NCBI GenBank assembly: GCA_049324315.1
Contig: JBMOKU010000057.1
Span: 1 to 64,000, forward strand
Length of the DNA: 64,000 nt
Origin: JBMOKU01 sp049324315
Lineage (GTDB): Bacteria; Bacillota; Clostridia; Peptostreptococcales; Thermotaleaceae
Direction: 5' to 3'
The notes beneath the pieces were generated by a model. It did no database searches. It was given only the letters and a program-made list of their open reading frames with translations, and was not told the DNA's origin. Positions 50,358 to 58,682 of the stretch are shown here, piece by piece (positions within the stretch are counted from its first letter, which is position 1; each line of letters starts with the position of its first letter). The position numbers and the translations under genes were made by a program.

Positions 50358-52364
50358 CTACGAATAGATATCTGAAAACTCAATCTGAATTCTTTCAATA
50401 TTGGTTTGACTGTTATAAGATTCTTTATCAAAGGCAGCCGCGGCCTCTTCTTGAATGGTTATGGCAGGAAGCTCGATGACAAATTCACTGCCTTTTCCAA
50501 TCTCACTGATTAAGGATATGTTCCCTTCATGAGCTTCAATGATAGATTTTACAAGAGACAATCCGATACCAGTTCCTTCATGCTTTCTGGTCGCAAGGGA
50601 CTCTACTTGCCTAAATCGTTCAAATATTCTTTTCTGCATTTCATCTGGGATACCTATACCTGTATCTTTGATTGAGATAATGACAGATTCACTTTTATCA
50701 TAAATATTGACCCATATAAAATCTTCAGGTTTTGTAAACTTAATGGCATTAGATAGGAGGTTTAAGATGACTCTTTCTATTTTGTCAGCATCGCAAGCAA
50801 TGATTTTTTCTTCTATATCCGTATCGAAAATCAGGGTGACCTCTTTGGAATTTGTAAATTCTACTACAGACAATGCGATGTCCTCAACGATACTTACAAT
50901 ATTGTAGTTTTTCATATTCATTTTTAAAAATCCTGCATCCAGACGCGTAAGATCCAGAAGGTTATTAACCAATCGTAGGAGACGATAGCAGTTTTGTTTC
51001 ATAACACCTAGATACTTATCAATATGGATAGGCGTATGCTTTGTTCTTTGCATATCGCTTATCTGATTTAACAACTGTATCGTGCCCAAAATAATATTGA
51101 TAGGCGTCTTAAGTTCGTGAGAAATATTGGAAAAGAATTCGGTCTTTAACTGGTCGTATTCCATTGCGATTTGCGCTTTGTAACTTTCTTCTTCTACCCT
51201 TTTGGCCAGTTGCTCAGCCTGTTTTTGGCTGCCTATATCACGAACAATCACAAGGATCGCATCATTACTTTCATTGGGGAAAGAAACGGCTGAAACTTCA
51301 ACATCTATGATTTGGCCATCAATCCCAATAAGCTTCCGCTCTATAGGTTCAGCCAGCTGTCCTTGCTTTATCTGTGCAATGCGATGTTTTATCGTATCAT
51401 GATAATCCGGGTGAAAGAAATCCAATGAAGCTTTTCCAATAAGTTCTTCCGGCTTATCAGCACCTAGCATTTTTGAAAATGCCGGATTTACAAATGCAAG
51501 CTTGTTGTTATGATCTATAAAAATTCCTACAGGAGAAAGACGGGTAAGCATCTTATAGCGGTTTTCGCTTTTTAACAATTTGGTATAAGGCATATGAAAA
51601 TCTGTTTCAATCACAGCTTTGTAAATTAAATAGTAGGACAATAGCTTAAAGAGATGCCCCAGCATAGTAGAAAGATCAAAAACGCCTATGTATAAGGTGA
51701 AGAATAATTCAGATATAATGGTGGCTAATAGAGAGGGAATGATGAGATAGGCTATTCGTTTAGGAAGTTTATTCTTATTTTTCATTAAAAATACAATACT
51801 TAATATGAGAATTCCGCAGATGATATATTCACTTGTCTTTTTGAATAGCGTTAAGCCTTGGCCATCTACATAACATGAAGGGAAGACATTCCAACGAAAT
51901 AGTGCGAATAAAAGAAAAATGGATATGACACCATATGCAGTGAATACTTTGTTGTAGTGGAATTTTTTATCCAAAAACACTGCCCATAATAAGAAGGATA
52001 TACTTTCCATATAGCGGCCGATAATCCATAGCTGTGTAGGTAAATCGGCTGTATAGTCTGGAAAGACGCCCATACCTTTATAGGAAAGGGTATGCAAGAG
52101 ATCAAATAAGACGATATAGCCATAGGCGATGCCAAGTATAATAAAACAATGATTTTTATTAATTTTATAGCCGTTATAATAGATAATAAACGTGCTGAAT
52201 GCCACAATGATACAGAACAATTCAACAATGCTGTGGAATAATAAATAGTTTATACTGCTTAAGTAACTTAAGAATCCTAAAGACACTGTTACTAAAAACA
52301 ATTCCTCCATTGTATATAAAGAATTTTCTCGAAATACCCTCGCGATTGTTTTAAAACTTAACAT
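50358..52364 (-). CDS. MASE3-PAS sensor histidine kinase
   Basis: 668 residues from the ATG at 52364 (GGAGGG eight bases upstream); a longer frame to 52433 lacks a site. Seven membrane helices (about 15-235) with MASE3-like LFHSIVELFCIIVAF, DLLHTLSYKGMGVFP and LPTQLWIIGRYMES; a PAS domain (about 265-380); HisKA with phosphoacceptor His in FFSNISHELKTPIN; HATPase_c with NLLSNAIKFTK, DTGIGIPDE and GTGIGLSLV. It autophosphorylates on His; no response regulator is adjacent. The input to MASE3 is not known. Confidence 0.93.
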   Translation of the reverse strand: MLSFKTIARVFRENSLYTMEELFLVTVSLGFLSYLSSINYLLFHSIVELFCIIVAFSTFIIYYNGYKINKNHCFIILGIAYGYIVLFDLLHTLSYKGMGVFPDYTADLPTQLWIIGRYMESISFLLWAVFLDKKFHYNKVFTAYGVISIFLLFALFRWNVFPSCYVDGQGLTLFKKTSEYIICGILILSIVFLMKNKNKLPKRIAYLIIPSLLATIISELFFTLYIGVFDLSTMLGHLFKLLSYYLIYKAVIETDFHMPYTKLLKSENRYKMLTRLSPVGIFIDHNNKLAFVNPAFSKMLGADKPEELIGKASLDFFHPDYHDTIKHRIAQIKQGQLAEPIERKLIGIDGQIIDVEVSAVSFPNESNDAILVIVRDIGSQKQAEQLAKRVEEESYKAQIAMEYDQLKTEFFSNISHELKTPINIILGTIQLLNQISDMQRTKHTPIHIDKYLGVMKQNCYRLLRLVNNLLDLTRLDAGFLKMNMKNYNIVSIVEDIALSVVEFTNSKEVTLIFDTDIEEKIIACDADKIERVILNLLSNAIKFTKPEDFIWVNIYDKSESVIISIKDTGIGIPDEMQKRIFERFRQVESLATRKHEGTGIGLSLVKSIIEAHEGNISLISEIGKGSEFVIELPAITIQEEAAAAFDKESYNSQTNIERIQIEFSDIYS

Positions 52365-52648
52365 GTCATATTCCCTCCGTAGCCTGATCGTTTTTAATAG
52401 TCTATCTATGAAAAACAGTTTACAAATATCCATAATTTCCTATGTTCCATAAAAATACTATTTCGATAGCTGAGGAAAAAATCCTGCAAGACATAGGACT
52501 AAAGAACTAGTTTTGTAAATGCAAATAGGAAAATGGAGCTACAAAAATTATGTATTGAAACGGAAGATACAAAAACTTTTCATCTTCATAATTCCTTCAC
52601 AATGTATCCCTATAATCAAAGTATCAAATAAAGAAAGGATGAGTGAAG

Positions 52649-52987
52649 ATGAAAAAATGGTTTGTATTAGCAATTGCTGTAGTGATGGTGTTATCTGTAG
52701 GCTTAGTGGCTTTTGCAGATACGGAGACCCCAGAATGGTTTACAGAGATGATGAAATGGAAGAAAGACCAGGTGCAGCAGGCCCTAGACAGTAAACAGAT
52801 CACAGAAGAACAAGCAAAACTTTTCAATGACAGATTGGAAGCCATGGAAAAATACCATGCTGAAAACGGCTTTAACTTCCCCGTGGGCTGTGGAATCGGC
52901 GGTGGAGGTTTTGGAAGAGGCGGCCGAGGTTTTGGCGGCGGCATGATGAGAGGTTTCCAGACAGTACCGCAGACAACTGGACTATAG
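52649..52987 (+). CDS. secreted DUF2680-family protein
   Basis: 112 residues from the ATG at 52649 (AAGGATG upstream). Sec signal peptide ending LVAFADTE. The core TPEWFTEMMKWKKDQVQQAL and ITEEQAKLFNDRLEAME is the DUF2680 (YckD-like) pattern, followed by a Gly/Phe/Arg-rich tail (GGGGFGRGGRGFGGGMMRGF). The family is found in sporulating Firmicutes without known function. The Gly-rich tail may be unfolded or surface-associated. Own terminator. Confidence 0.85.
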   Translation: MKKWFVLAIAVVMVLSVGLVAFADTETPEWFTEMMKWKKDQVQQALDSKQITEEQAKLFNDRLEAMEKYHAENGFNFPVGCGIGGGGFGRGGRGFGGGMMRGFQTVPQTTGL

Positions 52988-52994
52988 TATTTGC

Positions 52995-53027
52995 GAAAAC
53001 TTCTTGCAATAAATGCAGGAAGTTTTC
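52995..53027 (+). terminator. terminator after the DUF2680 gene
   Basis: GAAAACTTCTTGCA pairs with TGCAGGAAGTTTTC (one G-U), then TTTTTC. Confidence 0.85.
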
Positions 53028-53156
53028 TTTTTCTGGGGATAATTGAGGAAGTTTTTCTGCATCTTTATGGTATGAGAACAGAATCAGTCACTTAATTGTA
53101 GTGATTTCATATATTGAAGTAAGGCTGATATGAACGTATAGAAGGGAGGGGGTTTC

Positions 53157-53894
53157 TTGAGTAAGCCTTTAGTGATTATTGATCCCGGGCATGGTGGCAA
53201 AGATCCAGGCGGAGGAACGAATGCCTATTGGCAAGAAAAGAAAATGAATCTGGATATGTCTCTCTACCAATACGAAAGATTTCAAGAGTTAGGTGTCTCT
53301 GTAGCATTGACAAGGGATAGTGATATTACCTTGACAGCGGGGACAAGAACGCAAATCGTAAGAGAATCCGGTGCGAGAATATGCCTGTCGAATCACATCA
53401 ATGCAGGGGGAGGAGAAGGCGCAGAGGTCATCCACAGCATACATAGAAGCAATAAGTTTGCAAAGCTAATATTGGATGAAATCGTGAAGGCCGGGCAAAA
53501 AGGAAGAAGAGTTTATGCAAGAGTTTCTTCTTATGATCAAAAAAGAGACTACTATTATATGCATCGGGAAACGGGCTCAGCAGAAACAGTCATCATTGAA
53601 TATGGTTTTGCGGATCATGAAAAGGATGCCCAAAGACTTCTGAACAACTGGCAGAACTACGGAGAGGCCGTAGTTAAGGCCGTATGCAGTTACATAAACC
53701 ATCCATATTCTGAACAGCCGTTAACAGATCAATGGAAATATGAAGGACTTCATTATTTATATGAAAACGGACTGCTGACAGATTATGAAGCATGGAAGAA
53801 GAAAATCGATGAACCAATGCCTGTGTGGGCAGCAGCGACTTTGCTGAGGAAAGTATATGAATCGCTTACGATGAAAATAGAGAATAAATCATAG
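53157..53894 (+). CDS. N-acetylmuramoyl-L-alanine amidase, phage endolysin-like
   Basis: 245 residues, TTG start with GGGAGGGGG. Amidase_3 domain: Zn ligands in IDPGHGGKDPG, the Glu in YWQEKKMNLDM and the His in SNHINAGGGEGAEV, catalytic Glu in TVIIEYGFADH. No signal peptide. A C-terminal 60 residues (QWKYEGLHYLYENGLL) may bind the wall. The lack of a secretion signal and the following holin-like gene match a phage lysis pair, now outside any visible prophage. Confidence 0.9.
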   Translation: MSKPLVIIDPGHGGKDPGGGTNAYWQEKKMNLDMSLYQYERFQELGVSVALTRDSDITLTAGTRTQIVRESGARICLSNHINAGGGEGAEVIHSIHRSNKFAKLILDEIVKAGQKGRRVYARVSSYDQKRDYYYMHRETGSAETVIIEYGFADHEKDAQRLLNNWQNYGEAVVKAVCSYINHPYSEQPLTDQWKYEGLHYLYENGLLTDYEAWKKKIDEPMPVWAAATLLRKVYESLTMKIENKS

Positions 53895-53918
53895 CGTCGA
53901 AGGAGGGGTGATGTTTGC

Positions 53919-54257
53919 ATGATATTTTTACAGCAGCACTGGTTGGATATTCTTTCATCTGTTGTGGTTTTGGTATTAATGCTGGCGTTATATATAAAGG
54001 ATAAGGAAGAAACACTGAAGAAAATAATTCTTGCATTGGTTGTAGAAGCTGAAAAAAACCTTGGCTCTGGAACAGGGGAATTAAAATACGCAAAGGTTGT
54101 GGGGCGGGTATATGAGGTACTGCCGCCGCTATTGAAGCTTTTCTTGACGAAAAATCACTTAGACCAACTTATTGAAGAAGCAGTTGCCTACTTGAAAAAT
54201 TATTTGGCTGGAGGAAAGAATCTGTTAGATTATGACCATGAGTATATGGATTTGTGA
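53919..54257 (+). CDS. holin-like small membrane protein
   Basis: 112 residues, GGAGGGGTG upstream. One N-terminal membrane helix (WLDILSSVVVLVLMLALYI), then a basic/acidic helical domain KDKEETLKKIILALVVEAEKNLG typical of LLH-type phage holins, ending in an acidic tail. It is 24 bases after the amidase gene. It could form the membrane hole releasing the endolysin, or be used in sporulation or cell release. Terminator follows. Confidence 0.75.
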   Translation: MIFLQQHWLDILSSVVVLVLMLALYIKDKEETLKKIILALVVEAEKNLGSGTGELKYAKVVGRVYEVLPPLLKLFLTKNHLDQLIEEAVAYLKNYLAGGKNLLDYDHEYMDL

Positions 54258-54270
54258 TGTTGTTATTATA

Positions 54271-54306
54271 AAATCAGGGGCAGAAAAAATTTCATGTCCC
54301 TGATTT
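54271..54306 (+). terminator. terminator after the amidase-holin pair
   Basis: AAATCAGGG and CCCTGATTT around an 18-base loop, then AATTTTT. Confidence 0.75.
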
Positions 54307-54318
54307 AATTTTTGGCAT

Positions 54319-54346
54319 TTGACAATAATGTAAAAAGAAGTATAAT
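54319..54346 (+). promoter_or_regulatory. promoter of the mrp gene
   Basis: TTGACA (54319-54324), 16 bases, TATAAT (54341-54346), 40 bases before the start codon. Confidence 0.75.
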
Positions 54347-54385
54347 GTAATTAGCATATGCCAAAAATAATCAGGAGGAATGAAC

Positions 54386-55180
54386 ATGGTTTTTGAAAAA
54401 GAAACAACCAATGAACTATCCCATATCGGGAAAGTGATCGCTATTATGAGTGGAAAGGGAGGTGTAGGAAAATCTTCAGTTACTTCGCTGGTGGCTACAA
54501 CGCTTAACAACAGGGGCTTTAAAGTAGGCATATTGGACGGGGATATTACAGGGCCCAGTATTCCAAAAATATTCGGTATTAATGGGAAGAGAGCAGCTGC
54601 ATCCAATGATGGAATGATACCTGTAAGAACGACCAATGGTATCTCCATCATCTCCCTTAATCTATTGATCGACCATGAAGAAGACCCTGTGGTATGGAGA
54701 GGACCTCTCATCGGTAATATGGTTAAGCAGTTTTTTACAGATGTTGTATGGGGAGAGTTAGATTATCTTTTGATTGATCTGCCTCCAGGGACGGGAGATG
54801 TACCGCTGACAATTATGCAGTCGCTGCCATTAGATGGCGTTATCGTGGTCACTTCACCACAGGACCTGGTGAAACTGATCGTCAAAAAATCCATTAATAT
54901 GGCAAAGCTTATGAAAGTACCTATTTTAGGAATTGTTGAGAATATGAGTTATTTTCAATGTCCCGATTGCAGTAAAACCTATCACATCTTTGGCGAAAGT
55001 AAAATTGAGGATGTGGTAAAAGAGACGGGAATCGATCTGATTGCTCAGATACCGATTGATCCTGAATTTGTATCTCTTTGTGATGAAGGGAAAGTGGAGC
55101 TGTACCATAAAATTAATTTCACTTTTGGAGAAAACTTTTCTAAAACTTTAGGAAAAGCATTTGAAAAGATGAAAATATGA
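54386..55180 (+). CDS. Mrp/NBP35-family iron-sulfur carrier ATPase
   Basis: 264 residues from the ATG at 54386 (AGGAGG; the ATG at 54380 is too close). Deviant Walker A SGKGGVGKSSV, switch LDGDITGPSIP, LIDLPPGTGDVPLTIMQ and C-terminal FQCPDCSKTYHIFG, whose CxxC holds a bridging Fe-S cluster. It carries and transfers Fe-S clusters in the cytosol. It leads a four-gene group with NifX-like, Fur and DUF134 genes, a common anaerobe cluster of unclear purpose. Confidence 0.93.
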   Translation: MVFEKETTNELSHIGKVIAIMSGKGGVGKSSVTSLVATTLNNRGFKVGILDGDITGPSIPKIFGINGKRAAASNDGMIPVRTTNGISIISLNLLIDHEEDPVVWRGPLIGNMVKQFFTDVVWGELDYLLIDLPPGTGDVPLTIMQSLPLDGVIVVTSPQDLVKLIVKKSINMAKLMKVPILGIVENMSYFQCPDCSKTYHIFGESKIEDVVKETGIDLIAQIPIDPEFVSLCDEGKVELYHKINFTFGENFSKTLGKAFEKMKI

Positions 55181-55221
55181 AGATCTGTGTACCCAATAGA
55201 AAATAGAGGAGTGTGTAAAAA

Positions 55222-55578
55222 ATGAGAATCGCTATAGCCAGCGAGGGGAATATGGTATCTGAACATTTTGGACACTGCGAGGGCTTTGAGGTTGTGGACG
55301 TGAACGAAAATGAGGTAAAAAATCGAATATTTCTTGAAAATCCGGGACATAAACCAGGGTTTCTCCCTGTATATCTGGCGGGAGAAGGTGTTAAAATGAT
55401 TGTTTCAGGTGGAATGGGAGCAACGGCTCAGGAACTATTCAAGCAAAATGGAATTTCAGTCATCACAGGGATACAAGGAAGTCTTGATCATATCATCGAA
55501 AACTTTATGAACGGACAATTACAATCTACGGGTAGTGTCTGTCAGGAACATATGCATTATGAACATTGCCACGGTTAA
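55222..55578 (+). CDS. NifX/NifB C-terminal-like (dinitrogenase FeMo-cofactor family) protein
   Basis: 118 residues, GGAG site. RIAIASEGNMVSEHFGHCEGFEVVDV and the central IVSGGMGATAQELFKQNGI are the family pattern; a His/Cys-rich tail (CQEHMHYEHCHG) may bind metal. Proteins of this kind hold Fe-S or metal-sulfur cofactors; outside nitrogen fixation they are seen with Mrp ATPases, as here. No nif genes are in the window. Confidence 0.92.
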   Translation: MRIAIASEGNMVSEHFGHCEGFEVVDVNENEVKNRIFLENPGHKPGFLPVYLAGEGVKMIVSGGMGATAQELFKQNGISVITGIQGSLDHIIENFMNGQLQSTGSVCQEHMHYEHCHG

Positions 55579-55600
55579 GCAGAATGAAAGCATTCTGCTT
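55577..55600 (+). terminator. terminator after the NifX-like gene
   Basis: AAGCAGAATG-AAAG-CATTCTGCTT followed by TTTCTTTT; it overlaps the final stop base. Confidence 0.88.
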
Positions 55601-55632
55601 TTTCTTTTCAGTACTTTTTAAGGGGTGAAAGA

Positions 55633-56070
55633 ATGAAGAGCAAATTGGAACATATCGCGGCTTTATTGAAGAAAAAAGGTGTTTGTGTAACACTGCAGCG
55701 AAGAGAGATACTTCGTGTTTTTCTTAGAACCGATAGGCATTTAAAAGCAGATGATATCTACGACCTAACAAAGCAAAACGGTGTGAGTATTGCTACTGTC
55801 TACAGAACTATAGAAATACTGAAAGAACATGATATAATAAAGGAGATCACCATAGGAAAAGATAGGTATTATGAATTAAAGTTATACAGTGAAAAATGTA
55901 TGCATATCCATTTCAAATGTAAAACCTGTGGAGCGATCATTGATTTGGATGATATAAAGCTGCGCATTGATTTGATCAAGATGTGGAATGGCGTAGAGAA
56001 AACATATAGTGTAGAGGTACGTGAACTGACGATGGTGACGGAGGGAGTATGTTCAAAATGCAGGAGGTGA
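55633..56070 (+). CDS. fur: Fur-family metal-responsive regulator
   Basis: 145 residues, AGGGGTG site. Winged helix ADDIYDLTKQNGVSIATVYRTIEIL, then HIHFKCKTCGAIIDLDD with the metal His residues and the first CxxC, and terminal CSKC. Unlike the protein at 28098, the His cluster before the first CxxC is intact, so this is the better candidate for iron-sensing Fur acting at the Fur boxes near 23864-32191. PerR or Zur identity cannot be excluded. The stop is four bases from the next start, so it is coupled to the DUF134 gene. Confidence 0.88.
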   Translation: MKSKLEHIAALLKKKGVCVTLQRREILRVFLRTDRHLKADDIYDLTKQNGVSIATVYRTIEILKEHDIIKEITIGKDRYYELKLYSEKCMHIHFKCKTCGAIIDLDDIKLRIDLIKMWNGVEKTYSVEVRELTMVTEGVCSKCRR

Positions 56071-56074
56071 AAAA

Positions 56075-56524
56075 ATGCCAAGACCTGTCAAACTAAGAAA
56101 AATTGCGTTTATTCCCGACCATACTTTTTTTGTGCCATTAGGGAAAAATAAATGCAGCCTTGAAAAGGTCATACTAAAGTATGAAGAATTAGAAGCTATG
56201 CGGTTAAAAGATTTGGAAAATCTATCTCAAGAGGAATGTGCAGAAAAAATGCATATATCACGGCAGACGTTTCAATTGATTATTGATGAAGCAAGGAAAA
56301 AGGTGACGGAAGCATTAATCACCGGAAAAGCCATTGATATTCAAGGGGGAAACTATACCTTTAATATATGCGGGTATCAGTGCCAACAATGTGGGAAAGT
56401 GTTTCAGGAAGCCCTTGAGAAAGAGGAATTAATGTGTCCGGAATGCGGCTCGGAGAATATTGCCTGTACGGATAAAGGAAAATGCTGCGTAAAACCGTGT
56501 CGGAAACGTTGGTGTAAAGGCTGA
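56075..56524 (+). CDS. DUF134-family protein with C-terminal zinc ribbon
   Basis: 149 residues, AGGAGG within the end of the fur gene. MPRPVKLRKIAFIPDHTFFVP and LEKVILKYEELEAMRLKDLE are the DUF134 signature; a sigma-region-4-like helix-turn-helix SQEECAEKMHISRQTFQLIIDEARKK follows. The C-terminus has CQQCGKVF...CPECGS and a Cys-rich tail CCVKPCRKRWC. Likely a DNA-binding regulator; DUF134 genes are often next to NifX-like and Mrp genes, as here. Confidence 0.9.
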   Translation: MPRPVKLRKIAFIPDHTFFVPLGKNKCSLEKVILKYEELEAMRLKDLENLSQEECAEKMHISRQTFQLIIDEARKKVTEALITGKAIDIQGGNYTFNICGYQCQQCGKVFQEALEKEELMCPECGSENIACTDKGKCCVKPCRKRWCKG

Positions 56525-56546
56525 TGATGAAAGGAAGACAAATGAT

Positions 56547-57725
56547 ATGGATGAAGTCAAAGAAACAATCAGAAAAATCATTCAAGATAAAGCTTTGATT
56601 GAGGCAGTCTTAAGTAATGCTCGAAAAAAAGATCCGGAAGGTTTTACCAAGACAGTCATTAGACCTGTCCTTGTAAAGGATGTTCTAGTCTATCAGTTTA
56701 CCTATCATTATACGAAAAAAGTAATCCATGAAAATCTTACACCGGAAGAAACTATAGAAAAAATATACGCTCTTTTGGAGGATACCTTACGACAGGGCCA
56801 GCTGTACTGTGCCGATTCCGACTACCAGATTTTAATCAGCAAAAAAGGTAAAGCGGCCTTACTCAAAAAACCACCGACAAAAAAGGCAGGAGCGTTGACC
56901 CATAATCGAAAAAAACAATATATTATTCCAGAGAATACACCTTGTTCCTTTCTCATTCGCTTGGGTGTCATGAATGATCAGGGTAAGGTGCTTGCCAATA
57001 AATACGATAAGTTTCGACAGATTAACCGGTTCTTAGAAATGGTAGCAGATGTGGCTCCTTATTTTAAAGATAAGGACAAACGTATCGATATTGTAGATTT
57101 TGGCTGCGGTAAATCCTATCTGACCTTTGCATTGTATTACTATCTGAAAGATGTTTTACACATGGATGTGCATATTATCGGTTTGGATCTGAAAAAGGAT
57201 GTGGTAGAACACTGCAACATCATTGCTCAAGATTTAAAATACGATGCACTGACATTTATAACAGGAGACATTAAAGATTATACCGGCAGGGAAAAGATCG
57301 ATATGATGGTTAGCCTCCATGCATGCGACACGGCTACGGATGCAGCATTGGTAAAAGCTATAGGATGGGATGCAGATATCATCCTTTCTGTGCCCTGCTG
57401 TCAGCATGAACTGCTGAAACAAGTACATAATGATGTCATGGAGTCTATGACAAAGCATGGTATCATCAAGGAGCGAATGTCCGCTTTAATCACCGATAGC
57501 ATCAGGGCAAATATACTGGAGATCATGGGCTATACGACACAAATACTGGAGTTTATCGATATGGAGCATACACCAAAAAACCTGTTGATACGGGCTGTCA
57601 AATCCAACAGAACACTCCCAACTGCGGTGATGGAATATAAAAAATTCAAAGAGTTTTGGCATGTAGAACCCTATCTGGAAAAAGCTTTAGGAGATAAACT
57701 GCTGGATAGAATGAAAAGGGGATAG
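56547..57725 (+). CDS. SAM-dependent methyltransferase (Methyltransf_32-like)
   Basis: 392 residues. An N-terminal domain of about 150 residues (VRPVLVKDVLVYQFTYHYTKK) is followed by a Rossmann methyltransferase with IVDFGCGKSYLTFALYYYL, HIIGLDLKKDVVEHC, VSLHACDTATDAAL and SVPCCQHEL. The GCGKSYL motif and CCQHE pattern match a conserved group of predicted RNA or protein methyltransferases. Substrate not known. Single gene. Confidence 0.87.
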   Translation: MDEVKETIRKIIQDKALIEAVLSNARKKDPEGFTKTVIRPVLVKDVLVYQFTYHYTKKVIHENLTPEETIEKIYALLEDTLRQGQLYCADSDYQILISKKGKAALLKKPPTKKAGALTHNRKKQYIIPENTPCSFLIRLGVMNDQGKVLANKYDKFRQINRFLEMVADVAPYFKDKDKRIDIVDFGCGKSYLTFALYYYLKDVLHMDVHIIGLDLKKDVVEHCNIIAQDLKYDALTFITGDIKDYTGREKIDMMVSLHACDTATDAALVKAIGWDADIILSVPCCQHELLKQVHNDVMESMTKHGIIKERMSALITDSIRANILEIMGYTTQILEFIDMEHTPKNLLIRAVKSNRTLPTAVMEYKKFKEFWHVEPYLEKALGDKLLDRMKRG

Positions 57726-57805
57726 TAAGATGGAAAGGCGATTCAGATCCTGAGCGTTATAGAAGAATTCTGTGGGGATAAATCATAAAGAGAAGAGGGA
57801 AAGCC

Positions 57806-58306
57806 ATGAATGAAATTAAGAAAGTACAGTTTGACAGCAAAGAAAAGTTTTACAGCTATATGAATCTAAAACTGACTGGACTCATCTGCGAAGAGCCGGA
57901 TTGGCTTGCCAATCTATCCAATGCAGCTGCACTTATGTACTTATTATTGGATGATATCAACTGGGCGGGCTTCTATTTACATAAAAACGGAGAATTGGTT
58001 TTAGGTCCATTCAATGGGAAACCTGCCTGCACCCATATTGCTATTGGAAAAGGGGTATGCGGAACGGCAGCTAAGGAAAGAAAAATTCAACTTGTAAAGG
58101 ATGTTCACCAGTTTGAAGGACATATCGCCTGTGACCCGGCATCTCAATCGGAGATCGTGGTGCCCATCATACATGAGGGAAATCTGATCGGCGTGTTGGA
58201 TATTGACAGTCCCATCAAAGAACGTTTTGATGAAAAAGATGCCGAAGGCCTGGAAAAGTTCGTTGCAATCTTAAATAAATATGTAGATTGGTCACAGACT
58301 AAATAG
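57806..58306 (+). CDS. msrC: free methionine-(R)-sulfoxide reductase (GAF fold)
   Basis: 166 residues, GAGGGAA site. GAF domain with the fRMsr cysteines: GPFNGKPACTHIAIGKGVCGTAA and HIACDPASQSEIVVPI. It reduces free Met-R-sulfoxide using thioredoxin, an oxidative-stress repair function. The length and all three Cys match the family. Confidence 0.93.
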   Translation: MNEIKKVQFDSKEKFYSYMNLKLTGLICEEPDWLANLSNAAALMYLLLDDINWAGFYLHKNGELVLGPFNGKPACTHIAIGKGVCGTAAKERKIQLVKDVHQFEGHIACDPASQSEIVVPIIHEGNLIGVLDIDSPIKERFDEKDAEGLEKFVAILNKYVDWSQTK

Positions 58307-58352
58307 AAAGGATATTGATATACGTTCCTAAAACAGAATGTATTATCTTTTG

Positions 58353-58377
58353 TAGGGGACGGTCTCCGTGCCGTCCC
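58353..58377. repeat. GC-rich palindrome of REP type (second copy)
   Basis: TAGGGGACGG and CCGTCCC around an eight-base loop in an AT-rich gap. Same style as 2324-2345 (TAGGGG plus palindrome ending CCCG). Confidence 0.45.
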
Positions 58378-58447
58378 GCAGGACTAAATACCATTTTAAA
58401 GGCATAAATCTATATATCAGTGGAAGTGGATTTCAAGGGGGGATATG

Positions 58448-58645
58448 ATGCAAGCAGGTTATGCGGAAATTGGATGGACTTTGATTTTCCAGATTATCAA
58501 CATGCTGCTATGGATTGGGATACTATGGGGGATATATTATTTACTATTCAAGCTTCCAAAGAAAACAAAGCGAATGGAGACAGAATTAGAGATGCAGCGA
58601 GCACGAATAGACGCGTTGGAAAAAAAGCTTCATGGCGATAAGTAG
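58448..58645 (+). CDS. small single-helix membrane protein
   Basis: 65 residues from the ATG at 58448 (GGGGGG upstream; an ATG at 58445 is immediately adjacent). One long membrane helix (LIFQIINMLLWIGILWGIYYLLF), then KLPKKTKRMETELEMQRARIDALEKKL, a short coiled coil. No recognised family; the layout recalls small Firmicute membrane proteins of unknown function. A terminator follows directly. Confidence 0.65.
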   Translation: MQAGYAEIGWTLIFQIINMLLWIGILWGIYYLLFKLPKKTKRMETELEMQRARIDALEKKLHGDK

Positions 58646-58647
58646 GA

Positions 58648-58676
58648 AAAGCTATCCTAAACCATAGGATAGCTTT
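58648..58676. terminator. bidirectional terminator
   Basis: AAAGCTATCCTA and TAGGATAGCTTT around a five-base loop, between the convergent small membrane gene and tyrS. Confidence 0.85.
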
Positions 58677-58682
58677 CTCTAT

